Assembly: GCA_018257865.1 (NCBI GenBank) | Contig: JAEUBA010000019.1 | Span: 124,001-188,000 of the forward strand | Reading direction: 5' to 3' | Source of the DNA: Stereocaulon alpinum | Taxonomy: Eukaryota; Ascomycota; Lecanoromycetes; Lecanorales; Stereocaulaceae | DNA length: 64,000 nucleotides | Shown here: positions 43,794 through 53,645 of the stretch, piece after piece | How positions within the stretch are numbered: position 1 is the stretch's first letter | Layout: the number at the start of each line of letters is the position of its first letter | Program-made: the position numbers and the translations under genes | Notes under the pieces: generated by a model | What the model was told of the DNA's origin: nothing | The model's input: the letters and a program-made list of their open reading frames with translations, nothing else | Database searches by the model: none

Positions 43794-46700
43794 CTACACG
43801 TTCTCCAAGTAATACCTCTTCGATCGCTCTACACGATCTTGTTCTGTAGGCTTCTCCACAAAAGAATGGCCCGGGTGAGCATCTTCCGATGAACCATTGC
43901 ACTTGAAGCAATAATCGAAGTTCGGGCAGTCCATGCACATGAATCGCGGGCCACGAATTTCCTATTTGGATTAGATAGACTGCCTGATAGTAGACTTGGC
44001 TGAGCGGATAACGCACCATAAAACAGCCATCACAATCGACTTCGAGTCTCAACATATGCTCTGCCTCACCTTCCGATGTAAACACACTTACTGTCGGAGC
44101 TTGTTGGAGGACTGATATTGACGGTATAGTCTGATCAGACTCGAATACACTAGTCGCCAATGACGGCCCGTGATGATACATTGCCACATCATATGGGGTC
44201 CAACCATTAATGTTCTCTTTACTCAAGACAGCACCTGCCTCTTTGAGACTCTTAATGGTATCAGAATTGCCTCTCTTCGCTGCCCAGTGCAAAGCAGTCC
44301 AACCGTCTCGGTCGGGGAGATCTAGGTTCATACCTTGTTGCAGAAGCCATTTGGGGGAACGCTGGGACATTCTCGAGGCCGCGTGATGCAGACAGTTACG
44401 TCCCTGCTTGTCGACGATCTTGAAATCCGCCCCCCTTGTCGAGAAGACATCAAGCAGTGTCAAATTGCCAAGAGCAGATGCATAATGCAGTGCATTGATG
44501 CCTTGGATATCCCCCAAGCTTGGATCAGCATTGTGTGCAATCAATAGCTGTATGACCTCTTCACGACGTTGGACCAACGCCGCTAGCAGTGCGCTTCCAG
44601 AAAACCCACCCTGTGCGTTGACCTGCGCGCCGTTATCCAGCAGTAGCTGTCCAATCTTTGTAAAGCCTCCGAATGACGCTGCTTGTAGTGCGCTGTTGTA
44701 TCTTCCGCCTCGATGATTCACATCCGCGCCGTGTCTCATGAGCAGCCGCACAAGCTCCTCATGACCGTTTAATGATGCTGCTAACAAAGCATTGCCTACA
44801 ACTCCACCTCTACTGTTGATGTGGGCACTTGAACGAAGTAGCAAGTCGACCACTCTCTCATGGCCACAATATGACGCCGCTGACAACGCATCACCATGCT
44901 CGCCGCCTTGCTCATTGACATCAGCACCTTTGCCAAGAAGCACTTCAACTAACTTGGGCAGCCCGGCCCGCGAAGCATAGTACAGCGGAGAGGCAATGTG
45001 CTTTGGGTATCTTTCCACGGGCGTAAAGCGATACTTATGTGGATCATGAAGGCGAAGCCAGTTTAAAAATGACACTTCTGCTGTGCGGAATAGCTCCATA
45101 CTGAGTTTTACTGCTGTGTTAGTACCGAGCTCAGCAACACGAGCGTGTAGGGTCCAAAACCTCGCTGCATAACGAGCTAGTCGGAGGTTTAGCGTCCCAG
45201 ACGTCAGCGAGTCCTCCTGGTCAAATTGTAGAAGATATGCAAGGCAGTCTTCTGCTATTGATCTATTCGAGCTCAATCTTTCAATACTGAAGCTCCTGGC
45301 TGGCCCTTCCTTTATTCTTTCAGAGATCAAGTACTCCTTGACAGAGAAATGGGCCAATGCAATATATTTCGTTCTCGCCTCATCGTCGAAGGCTTTAGAT
45401 TTACTACTTCCTAATATAATTAGGCTAGGGCATAGCTCCAGTATATCCTGTGGATCTGCAAAGCGTCTCTCGAGATCAAAGCGTGGACTGCCGTTGACAT
45501 CGATTGCGAGTACTTCTGCGAGCTCACGAATTTGCAATGGCCGAGCAGAATAAGTCAGCCATTGCAGTAGCTTCAAAGCATACTGGCTATGTTCTTTGTC
45601 AATATTGCAAAGGATCCGCGCGTATGTCCCGTCCAGTGTTTTCGGCATAGACACCAAAGCTTTACGGAGCTGAGCAAGGTTGAGACAATTTCCCAAGGCA
45701 CGAAGCTGGCATGCAACCCATTGAAACCTGAGGATGTGTCAGTTAGATTTCGTGCACCAAAGGCTACTGAAGCTCATCTTACATCCCATCAAAATTGTCC
45801 AATAACGCATGCTCGATGAGTGACAGAACTTGTGGATCTTTGCGCCATCTTCTCAACTTATTGTCGGCCTGAAGCTGATGATGTACATAATGACGAACAT
45901 CAGCCACAATCGATGCACCCTGGATGCAGATAGATCCTCGCTCCTTTCCCAACCGCGTCAATGACCCTTCGATGTCCTTTTCTCTTCGACTTGTGATCAA
46001 AATGTGCAGATTGGTCTTCTCGCACTCAAAGATCTCCTCGATGGCCGCCAGAAGCTCAGGTCTCGCAACAGATTCGTCGAGAGCGTCAATGATGATGAAC
46101 ACCTCTTCAAAAGGAGTCATCATTTGGAGTAACGTTGCTAGAAGCATCTGACAGGATGGTTGTCTCGCGCCGTTCATATACGACATGTAGAGCGATTCCA
46201 GTACTGCAGGTACGGCAGAGCTGCGCAAGCAAAGCTGACTGACTAGTGAACGCAGCAGGTCCTCATCGCGTTGCTTCTCAGCATCATTGAAATCGAAGTA
46301 AAAGTACAGCACAGCGAATGTATTGCTGACCTCGCAATGGCGAATGATATCTTCAACTATACTAGAGCTGAGAATGGTCTTACCACACCCCGGAATTCCA
46401 TAGAGCCATAAAAATGACTTTTTCTCTCTCTTCCATTCAATGAAAGCATCACTCTCGAGAAACCATTTACCGGTGCTCTTGTGGCGCTCGCTCAATGCTT
46501 TGTTGTAATTTGTCGACGGATCTGGCGCAGAAAGCCATCGACGGAGCCTCTCATGATCCTCATTGAGCTTGATATGTACGAAAGTCTTGCCAATCTGGTC
46601 GAACATATAGTGTAAGGTCTTAACGTCATTCTTAATGGCCTTCGACAAGATAAAGTGATCATTGTGCCGCGCCAAGTCGAGGATCACCCTTTGTCGCTCG

Positions 46701-47062
46701 ATGGTTTCTAGAATCCGATCGATTTCTTCGCTCTCGAATGGCCAAGTAAATGCCTTACCAAGCTTCCTCCAACCTTCGACTGGCATCAGCTTAGACTTTA
46801 GACTCTCCAATGCTGCCCGAAACTGCTGCAGAGGCCCATCTGGAACATCCAGCGACTGCAAGGTCAACGACCAGGGATCTCCCGCCCGGGCCTGTTCTGC
46901 CTGGTCTTGGAGTATGAAGAGCATGCCATTGACAGTAGATAGCTCCAAGAGGAGTCTCTGGCGCACTTTAGGTGCCCCTTTCACGCCATTGATGTATTGT
47001 ATGACCACCCCAGTCAACTGTAGTAAAGCAACAATGCTGGCCGAGATGCCCAGTGGATCCAT
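43794..47062 (-). CDS. NLR-like STAND protein: N-terminal domain, NACHT, ankyrin repeats, ZZ zinc finger
   Basis: Three exons (47062-45783, 45727-44017, 43961-43794; introns of 55 and 55 nt) give 1052 residues. The N-terminal 160 residues (MDPLGISASIVALLQLTGVV) are the helical domain common in fungal NLRs. A NACHT NTPase follows: P-loop GIPGCGKT near residues 222-230 and Walker B VFIIIDALDE near 321-330. About nine ankyrin repeats occupy residues roughly 650-950 (for example DALSAASYCGHERVVDLLLR). Splicing out 43962-44016 shows a C-terminal ZZ-type finger: CDGCF, RFMCMDCPNFDYCFKC, then HPGHSF, with all Cys and His in place. Unspliced, the frame runs into unrelated sequence to 43672. Such proteins sense ligands through the repeats and drive self/non-self or immune responses; the specific role is unknown. 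Confidence 0.9.
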
Positions 47063-47566
47063 AAGCGTGACGATTTTTGCGTTTCCACGGTACTAAAGGT
47101 CGAATACGACAGACTATTGCAGCAACAGGGCCTGACTCCTTTGCGACGCCGCGTTTATAACAAAAGAGCGGTAGTGATGCAGGTTATGCAAATGATGTGT
47201 ACGCAGCAAGGCTATCCAGGCGTTTATTGGGCTAGTTCGCAAAGGGCGAGGCTACACTGGCCTACAGCCTAGTGGTCTCTCTGGCACCATACTTGAATTG
47301 CATCATCATTCTCACCCAGCATTTTCCCATAGAATGTGATGGAGAGTGGTCATGCTTATCGGAATCAAGTAGCAAGAGGGGTTTCCAAGCTTTCGCTAGT
47401 TGTATTTTAAGCATCCCCGGAACAAGCCATCGGAGTGTAAAATACGTGATTTAAACCCGAAACCCACCCGGCCAACACTTAATCTTTCCATAGCTTTGAC
47501 TCACTCATTCGAAAGGGTAGACTCGTCACTCACTCATACCTGACAACTCATTCGAAGACACACACA
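47063..47566. other. Divergent intergenic region
   Basis: About 500 bp between the starts of the NLR gene and CWF23. It must contain both promoters. No gene or strong motif was seen. Confidence 0.5.
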
Positions 47567-48622
47567 ATGCCTTCCGACGATCTCAAAAATTACGCTACCT
47601 CCGACACAGACTTCTACGCTCTCCTCGGCATCACATTTGAAACCTCCCAAAAAGACATCGATCGAGCATGGCGAAAAACAGCGCTCAAATACCATCCAGA
47701 CAAAGTCGGCCCCGACCCATCCGCAAGGGAGAAGTTCCACCTTGCACAAATAGGATACGATCTACTTTCCGACCCAGCAAGCAAGGCTCTTTACGACAAC
47801 GCGCGAACCGCTAGACTACAGCGCAAACGGCAGAATGAACTATTCGAGGGGAGAAGGCGGCAGATGAAAGATGACTTGGAGGCACGGGAACGAGGGGTGA
47901 AACGATCTAGAGAGGAAGACGACGGAGATGAGGAGAAGCTCGAGAGGGAGATAAGGAGATTGGCTGAGGATGGGAAGCGAAGGCGAAAGGAAAGGGAAGA
48001 GGCGCTGAGGAGGGATATCCAAAAAGAGGCCGATACGACGCATATAGCCCCACAAACACCTGGACCGAGCACACCGATCGGAAAGGTAACCGTGCCAACG
48101 CAGCCAGGAGTGTCAGAGCTAGACCGGACAGTCAAAGTACGATGGCCCGTGGAAGGAGAGGGCAGTCCCACAACCGCAGATCAAATCAAAACAGCATTTT
48201 CGAAATTCGGCCACATCGAAAGTGCGGACCTCCTAACCCCCAAGATGCTTCGACTCGGAAAGAAGCAGAAAAAGCAGCTCGGCGCTGTATGCATGATCCA
48301 GTACAAATCAGTCGTTGGTGCTCACGCCGCGGTTGAAGACTTTCCAAAACAACAACGAGAAGACCCAGAATGGAAGATGTATGACTCTGTCTCTTGGGCA
48401 GCCGATAAACAACCTGAGTCTCTGGGACTCAACCAGCCGGTGCTGTCAAACCTTACAACGAACAGCCGCATACGGACACCAAACCTTGGGACCAACACAC
48501 CTAGCATGGAAGAGAGGACCTTGATACGGCTCAAGAATCTGGAGAAGAAGCGGTTAGCCGCGGAGATACAAAGGCAGGATGAGGAAGCGGATGCTGCTGA
48601 GGCAGGAAGGACTGGAAATTGA
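47567..48622 (+). CDS. CWF23: Spliceosomal J-protein Cwf23/DNAJC17-like
   Basis: A single exon of 351 codons. Residues about 14-80 form a J domain: DFYALLGITFETSQKDIDRA, then the HPD tripeptide in ALKYHPDKVGPD, and LLSDPASKALYDN. A long charged helix (about 85-160) is followed by an RRM-like fold: TVKVRWPVEGEG, IKTAFSKFGHIESADLLT, GAVCMIQYKSVVGAHAAVED. J domain plus helix plus C-terminal RRM is the DNAJC17/Cwf23 layout; these proteins associate with spliceosomes and have a J domain that can be dispensable. The basic C-terminus (RLKNLEKKRLAAEIQRQ) fits. The start is set by the conserved YATSDTDFYALLG. Confidence 0.9.
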   Translation: MPSDDLKNYATSDTDFYALLGITFETSQKDIDRAWRKTALKYHPDKVGPDPSAREKFHLAQIGYDLLSDPASKALYDNARTARLQRKRQNELFEGRRRQMKDDLEARERGVKRSREEDDGDEEKLEREIRRLAEDGKRRRKEREEALRRDIQKEADTTHIAPQTPGPSTPIGKVTVPTQPGVSELDRTVKVRWPVEGEGSPTTADQIKTAFSKFGHIESADLLTPKMLRLGKKQKKQLGAVCMIQYKSVVGAHAAVEDFPKQQREDPEWKMYDSVSWAADKQPESLGLNQPVLSNLTTNSRIRTPNLGTNTPSMEERTLIRLKNLEKKRLAAEIQRQDEEADAAEAGRTGN

Positions 48623-48736
48623 GGATGGGAATTGGATATGGAGGATGCTGAGATACCCGGCTATTAGCCATTGTTTTTTAGTATTTGTATGACAGGAGCG
48701 CAGCATTAGTTAGCGATAGATACCCAATAAAGTTTG

Positions 48737-49903
48737 TTAATTTCTATGTAACTTCTGAGCTTCAGCTCTACCCTTATGCCAACTAGGCACGAAAGCCTTT
48801 ACCCTAACCTCTCGACCCTCCCTCCCCTCTTCCGGCTCCCACGCCACTCTAAATTCATGCTCCGGATTCCACTGACTACCCTCACCCGTCAGCACTGTAT
48901 CGGTCATGACCTCCAACCTACACAACGCCAGTCCGACATTGCCTACCCCACCCAACCACTTTCCCGCGCTCCTCCCTTTCTTGTCGACTCTGCTTATATT
49001 CGATCCCCCTGGCGGTAGCACCAAGTCTGAGTCTGGGTTGTAGGATAATTCTTGTGGCGGACTCGAATTCCCTCCAGTATCGTAGATCTGTACGGGTAAT
49101 ATCCTCTTCCTTACAACACCGGTATGGTGCGTCCGTATCGTCAATTCTTGCCCAACATAACACCCCTTCCTGAAATCGATTCCGCCCATGTAATCGATGT
49201 TACTTTCCTGCGGTAGCGCCGACTCCTTCAATATCTCACTCTGTCCCTCCGCAACGCCCATCAAAATTCTTCTCAAGTCGTAGCTCTTTACAGTGACTTC
49301 GCCCTCGCCTTCAGGGCGTCTATTGCCCGGAACCACAATTCTATGTCCCATCTCCGGCGCTCGCTTATCCTCGCATCCAATCTCACTGGCAGTCTGTTTC
49401 TCTCCCCTACCCCATCTCTGCCAAATACCCCATTCTCCCTCCTCCATCACCCTGATCCCAACCTTCGCCCGTAACCTGAACCGCTTCAGATGTTTCGCCA
49501 AGGCATCCACCTCATTCGCATCAACTTCAATCAGGAATCCCGCATCTCCATCCCCATTACTACCAAATACGGCTTCTCGATAGTCCTCAGAATGTGCGGC
49601 CGGATAGATAAACACATCATGTAGGACCCTACCCGAGGCATTGAGGAAAGCGGAGTAGAAGCCTGATGTTGAGAGTGAAGGGGGGATGTTTTGCGTTGTG
49701 AGGCCTTGAAGGAAGTGGGGTGCGTCGCGGCCATGGAGTGAGATGAGGCGGCGGGTGCGGAGGGGGGCGTAGCCGGTAGCGGGTGGAGGGGTTGGGTTGG
49801 AGGTGGGGGTTGAGGTGAACTGGCAGCGGTAACAGGGACGGAACTTAGGTTGGAACTGTCGAGGTGCCTTTCTCGGGAGTGAAGCAGGCTTGAGAGGAGG
49901 CAT
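48737..49903 (-). CDS. IBA57: Iba57, mitochondrial 4Fe-4S cluster assembly factor
   Basis: Iba57 acts with Isa1/Isa2 to make 4Fe-4S clusters for aconitase-type enzymes. The single exon from ATG 49903 encodes 388 residues; a longer frame to 50068 lacks targeting features, so it is not used. The N-terminus MPPLKPASLPRKAPRQFQPK is basic and fits a presequence. RRLISLHGRDAPHFLQGLTT and SAFLNASGRVLHDVFIYP are the folate-binding-fold start. The signature is GIDFRKGCYVGQELTIRTHH, with KGCYVGQE as the YgfZ/Iba57 motif including its Cys. GNVGLALCRLE lies in the C-terminal barrel. On the sense strand the first 230 bp are C-rich and the remainder G-rich, with the switch at about 49670. Confidence 0.93.
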   Translation of the reverse strand: MPPLKPASLPRKAPRQFQPKFRPCYRCQFTSTPTSNPTPPPATGYAPLRTRRLISLHGRDAPHFLQGLTTQNIPPSLSTSGFYSAFLNASGRVLHDVFIYPAAHSEDYREAVFGSNGDGDAGFLIEVDANEVDALAKHLKRFRLRAKVGIRVMEEGEWGIWQRWGRGEKQTASEIGCEDKRAPEMGHRIVVPGNRRPEGEGEVTVKSYDLRRILMGVAEGQSEILKESALPQESNIDYMGGIDFRKGCYVGQELTIRTHHTGVVRKRILPVQIYDTGGNSSPPQELSYNPDSDLVLPPGGSNISRVDKKGRSAGKWLGGVGNVGLALCRLEVMTDTVLTGEGSQWNPEHEFRVAWEPEEGREGREVRVKAFVPSWHKGRAEAQKLHRN

Positions 49904-50629
49904 TGCGAGGTTGGTGATGATGCGGAGTTTGCGGAGGGTTTGTGTATTGTTTATTGATATCGAATCTAGCGTTTGTATTATTACGACACGGTCAATACAT
50001 TGGGGCGTTTCCCTCCCGAGCTCTACTTCCTCTCTCCTTGAGGTGGTAAACGTGCAGTTTTCGGTCACTGTACAGAACCATAGGATGGAATCCTCTAGAG
50101 TTCTGAGCTGCCCTCGGCTAAGATCTCTCGTGGCAGAGTGGGCCGTCTCCCTTTATACGAGGTATTTCGCGATGGTAAGGTTTGAGAAGGAACTGTAACT
50201 ACCGTGAAGGCATATTCATTTCTTTGATCCGCTTCGTGTCGACAAACAGTGGATACAGACTGCGATACACTGGACAGCATCTTGGTGGTTCGATGCCGTT
50301 GCTTTAGAAAGTGTTCACTACGATGGCTGCTTCCCTTCCTAGCTGTGAACGCCCCCCATTCTGAAGCAATACATTGACCAGGTTCGGGAAAGTCCAATCT
50401 ACTCTCGTCATCCTATCAAAATATTGTCCGGGTCTCTTGACCTTATTCACCGCTGCTGCTATATGCTTTTCGCTCATCATTCCCATCTTCAGTCCCTACA
50501 TTGAGCGTTTTCCGTTATCCTATTGGTTCTTTCATATTCTTATCCCTAATGTCAGCGAGTAACCTTAGTACCTAAGGCCCCGCCTCACCTACCATCTCGT
50601 GGAAGTGACCGGAGTCCGCTACTTGGGAC
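49904..50629. other. Divergent intergenic region, no gene recognised
   Basis: Lies between IBA57 and the SLATT gene starts. Short frames on both strands overlap and lack motifs. The SLATT promoter should lie at about 50400-50620, where CTATTGG (inverted CCAAT-like, near 50520) is present. Confidence 0.45.
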
Positions 50630-51560
50630 ATGGACCATGAGACGTTTCGAGCGCCGGCAGAGGGAGCCGGAGATCTAGAGAAGGCCATGAGCATACTCGG
50701 CGCCGACAGGCTCAGCAAATACCGCGAACTAGTCGGTATCACTGATGTGGTTGAGCTAGGACCCAGGGCTACACGACGACCCGCTCCAAACATTGGTCTT
50801 GTGAGTGATGTTTGTGGGGCTATTACCCACTCGTCCATGCCTCGTCTGGGCGGGAAAGCGCAATTGGCTCATGAGACACGTCTTTAAGCCTAGGAAAGAT
50901 CTCATGACGAAGGATGCTAACGCGTGACTTTTTCAGTACAAGCGGATTTACTACCAAGAGAACACGGCAAGAGCTCAATACTTGGCGTGCGCCCTCCTCA
51001 TCAACGTATGCTTGCTCAGCCAGGTCATCATTGCCTCTGCATTGACTGCCTTAGGAGCTGGAAACGGCTCGCATACACAAATAACAGCACTTGGAGCAGT
51101 AAACACTGTCATTGCAGCAATCCTCACATTCACGAAAGGCTCCGGCCTGCCAAATCGCCTTCGTCAATACCAGCAAACCCTCCGGAAACTACGAGAGTAC
51201 ATTGAACAGAGAGAGCGCGACTTTGCTCAGTCTGATTGCAAGCTCAACATCGATACGGAATTAAGGACAATCAGGCGAATGTATGAAGAGGCTCGGGTCG
51301 CCGATGAGAAAAACGATCCAAGTTCCTACCATAGTCCGGCGGCAGTGCCAAACCAGGACGGACCATTGCCGCAAGAGGTGAGCCACGACAGGCCAGTCCC
51401 CAAGGTCAATGCTATCGCTTCACCAGTCACACCACTGCCACCACTACATTGGCCGGTAACTCCCCATCCACCCGTAAGACTACCAAATGAGGAACATGAG
51501 GCCCCTGAAAAGTCTGAAGGTGTACATGACGAGGTAGACTCTATGGACTCATTTCCCTAG
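50630..51560 (+). CDS. SLATT-domain (fungal type) two-TM membrane protein
   Basis: Exons 50630-50800 and 50937-51560, with a 136-nt intron, the longest found in the window, give 264 residues. The intron joins NIGL to YKRIYYQENTARAQYLACAL. Two hydrophobic segments follow: ALLINVCLLSQVIIASALTA and ITALGAVNTVIAAILTFTKG. Then comes GLPNRLRQYQQTLRKLREYI with EQRERDF. This is the pattern of the SLATT_fungal family: two TM helices, conserved Q and LGA turns, KGSGLPNRLRQ, and a helix starting LREYIE.RER. SLATT domains are membrane effectors in bacterial nucleotide-signalling conflict systems; the fungal members are not characterised. The last 90 residues are Pro-rich and disordered. About 3.6 kb from the NLR gene start, with CWF23 and IBA57 between. 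Confidence 0.82.
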
Positions 51561-52127
51561 CTCAGGCTAAACCGTGCAGCAACCGCCATCGACCCACCCT
51601 GAAAACTCTGAACGTTGGAAAATCGCTTACTCAGTGGCGAACAGGCTCGTTTCAAGCAAATACCCCTGGTAGTGCAGGCTCGGTCAAAGGGTTGTACATG
51701 GCCACCCAGGCCTTTGTGCCACATACCAGCTCCTTCCACACCTGAGAGACATTGACCTTCATAGCCTTTGAGAAACTTTTGTATTATGTAGCATTGATGT
51801 GCGACACAAATCCAACCATCACACGTTTTCACCTCGTACCATGAAAGAATCTGCAATGTTCGCAGACGTTCCAAGACCATGACCTTTATCCTTCAGAGCA
51901 ATTTTCATAGGCTCGTGAGTATTTTGAGAGCGCTGCAATAATCACGAGACCAGTCTGTTTTGTTCCCCAAAGGTGTCCTACAAAGGAATTTGCTATATTC
52001 GCAACAATCTCGAGACCGTTGGCTTTGTCCCCCAAGATACTTCCTACATGTTCATGCTTGTTCCTACGTTGTCCCACGTCTCCATAAATATCTGCAAGCA
52101 TTCCAGCATCACTATGCCTCTATCCAA
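51561..52127. other. Intergenic, no gene recognised
   Basis: Lies between the SLATT gene and the next plus-strand gene. Short frames on both strands (51557-51880 and 51886-52101 minus) carry no motif. It should include the SLATT 3' end and the next promoter. Confidence 0.45.
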
Positions 52128-53132
52128 ATGCAATATTATTACCAAACAGACCTCTACAACCTCAAGTCTCCCAATCGCAAGGCTCAAGCCATCACGATGA
52201 TGGGGAACAATACAAGCACAACCATCGCTCAAGACACGCCTAGCTCTATTTCTGCGCCAGGCCGACGTGTCTCTTCTCTTTCTACCGAGAGCTCTAGAGG
52301 TAAGACTACTCACCTTAATCCTGGGCGCAAACATGCTAACAAGCTACCAGGCTCCCGGAACTCCTCAAGCAGTCCTGCAGGAAGTAGACGATCCAGCAGC
52401 CGACTAAAATCAGCTTCGACCACAGCAGAACCTCGAGTCCAAGTCCAAGTCCAACTCCAAGCCCCAGCACCAATTGCACAAATGTTCCCTGCGCATCCAA
52501 ACCCCCATCATCCCCCTCTCCCACTGAATCCCACCGGTCTAACCCCACTGCAAATCTTGAACACCGTCCCAAATGCAATCATGGGAGCAAGAGATGCTAC
52601 TCTAGCTTTAGCTTCCAACCCACCTTCTGTGCCTGAGCCAAAACTCGTACCCTCCACTCAGGATGACATGCTCAATGACGAAGACGAGTATAGGGAAGTG
52701 GAAGTAGGTGATGAAGAAATGGCCGATGACGAGGAAGACGATAGTGATTTGGAACAACACATCAAGGACATCAAGCAGCATCGTGACTCTTTGATCCTTG
52801 AACTCATGCGCGTGCAGGCCGCCGCTACTACTACTGCCAACAAAACCAAAAGCAAAACCACAAAGAGACGCCAACCCAGCCGCAAGTCTAAGAGTAAGAA
52901 AACGAAAACGAAAATCTCAAAGACAGCTGCGTCCTTAGGCACAGTACGAACGCAGAGGAAGCGCGTGGTTGTGGTAAGCGATGATGTTCCTGCGCAGAAT
53001 ACGAGGAGCAGGAGGGCGGGGAGGGGGGGTGCGCAATTTGGGGCTGGGGAGTTGGAGGGGGTGATTAGGCGGGTGAGGGGGGGGAGGAGGGAGAGGGTGA
53101 GGGAGGGGGTTGGGAGGGAGGGGAAGAAGTAA
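52128..53132 (+). CDS. Hypothetical basic low-complexity protein with short coiled coil
   Basis: An open frame with an in-frame 51-nt intron at 52300-52350 (GTAAGA donor, GCTAAC branch, CAG acceptor), giving 317 residues from ATG 52128; ATG 52197 is an alternative. No family is recognised. The order is: Ser/Thr-rich start; a Pro-rich middle with LTPLQILNTVPNAIMGARDA; an acidic block (DEDEYREVEVGDEEMADDEE); a probable short coiled coil (DLEQHIKDIKQHRDSLILEL); then a strongly basic Lys-rich tract (KTKSKTTKRRQPSRKSKSKK) that could be a nuclear signal; and an Arg/Gly-rich end. The last 130 bp are extremely G-rich. A nuclear role is only suggested by composition. Confidence 0.6.
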   Translation: MQYYYQTDLYNLKSPNRKAQAITMMGNNTSTTIAQDTPSSISAPGRRVSSLSTESSRGKTTHLNPGRKHANKLPGSRNSSSSPAGSRRSSSRLKSASTTAEPRVQVQVQLQAPAPIAQMFPAHPNPHHPPLPLNPTGLTPLQILNTVPNAIMGARDATLALASNPPSVPEPKLVPSTQDDMLNDEDEYREVEVGDEEMADDEEDDSDLEQHIKDIKQHRDSLILELMRVQAAATTTANKTKSKTTKRRQPSRKSKSKKTKTKISKTAASLGTVRTQRKRVVVVSDDVPAQNTRSRRAGRGGAQFGAGELEGVIRRVRGGRRERVREGVGREGKK

Positions 53133-53645
53133 GGGGAAGGGGGGAGAAGAAGGGGAGGAAAAGAAGGGGAGGCGAGGGGGAGGGGAAGGGAGAGGGGGTT
53201 GTAGTTGAGTGTACGGTTCTGGCGTTATGCGTGGGGATATATTGAATGAGAGATAGTGCACACCAAAAGCAATCAATGGAATAAATTACTTGTTTTCGGA
53301 TAATTTGCAGAGTGCAGTTGGGCAATAGGGAAGCTGTATCGAGGACGTAGATTTTGGTATGTCAGATTTGAATCGGGCAGGCATACCTACTTGCAAAATT
53401 GATTGCAGGCCCCAACTATCTGCATTAACATAGGATCTCCTTTTGATTTCGCTGCCACCGACATGCCTCATATACAAAACAAGAGGTTAACAATAATCTG
53501 GGTATATCGGCAATCTCGCGCAAACATCAAGCGCAGTGGATAGGTAGCCGCCATAACAGCCCAACACCAATGGCCAAACCTCAGATGAACTCTTGGTATT
53601 GGCCAGATCAATCTATCATGAAAGTACATCACCAGATCACATCAA
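53133..53645. other. Convergent intergenic region
   Basis: Lies between the basic hypothetical protein and the DCP2 stop. The first 90 bp continue the purine-rich G tract of the upstream gene. The rest is ordinary sequence. The Pro-rich minus-strand frames at 52935-53325 are artefacts of that tract. Confidence 0.5.

Noticed and set aside
43672..43961. Unspliced C-terminus of the NLR gene ending at 43672
   Set aside because: Splicing of 43962-44016 yields a complete ZZ finger and a stop at 43794-43796, which is far more plausible.
49904..50068. N-terminal extension of IBA57
   Set aside because: The extension has no targeting character, whereas ATG 49903 opens a basic presequence-like segment.
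52608..52942. Val/Leu/Ser-rich minus-strand frames
   Set aside because: They are shadows of the acidic and Lys-rich coding region of the plus-strand gene.
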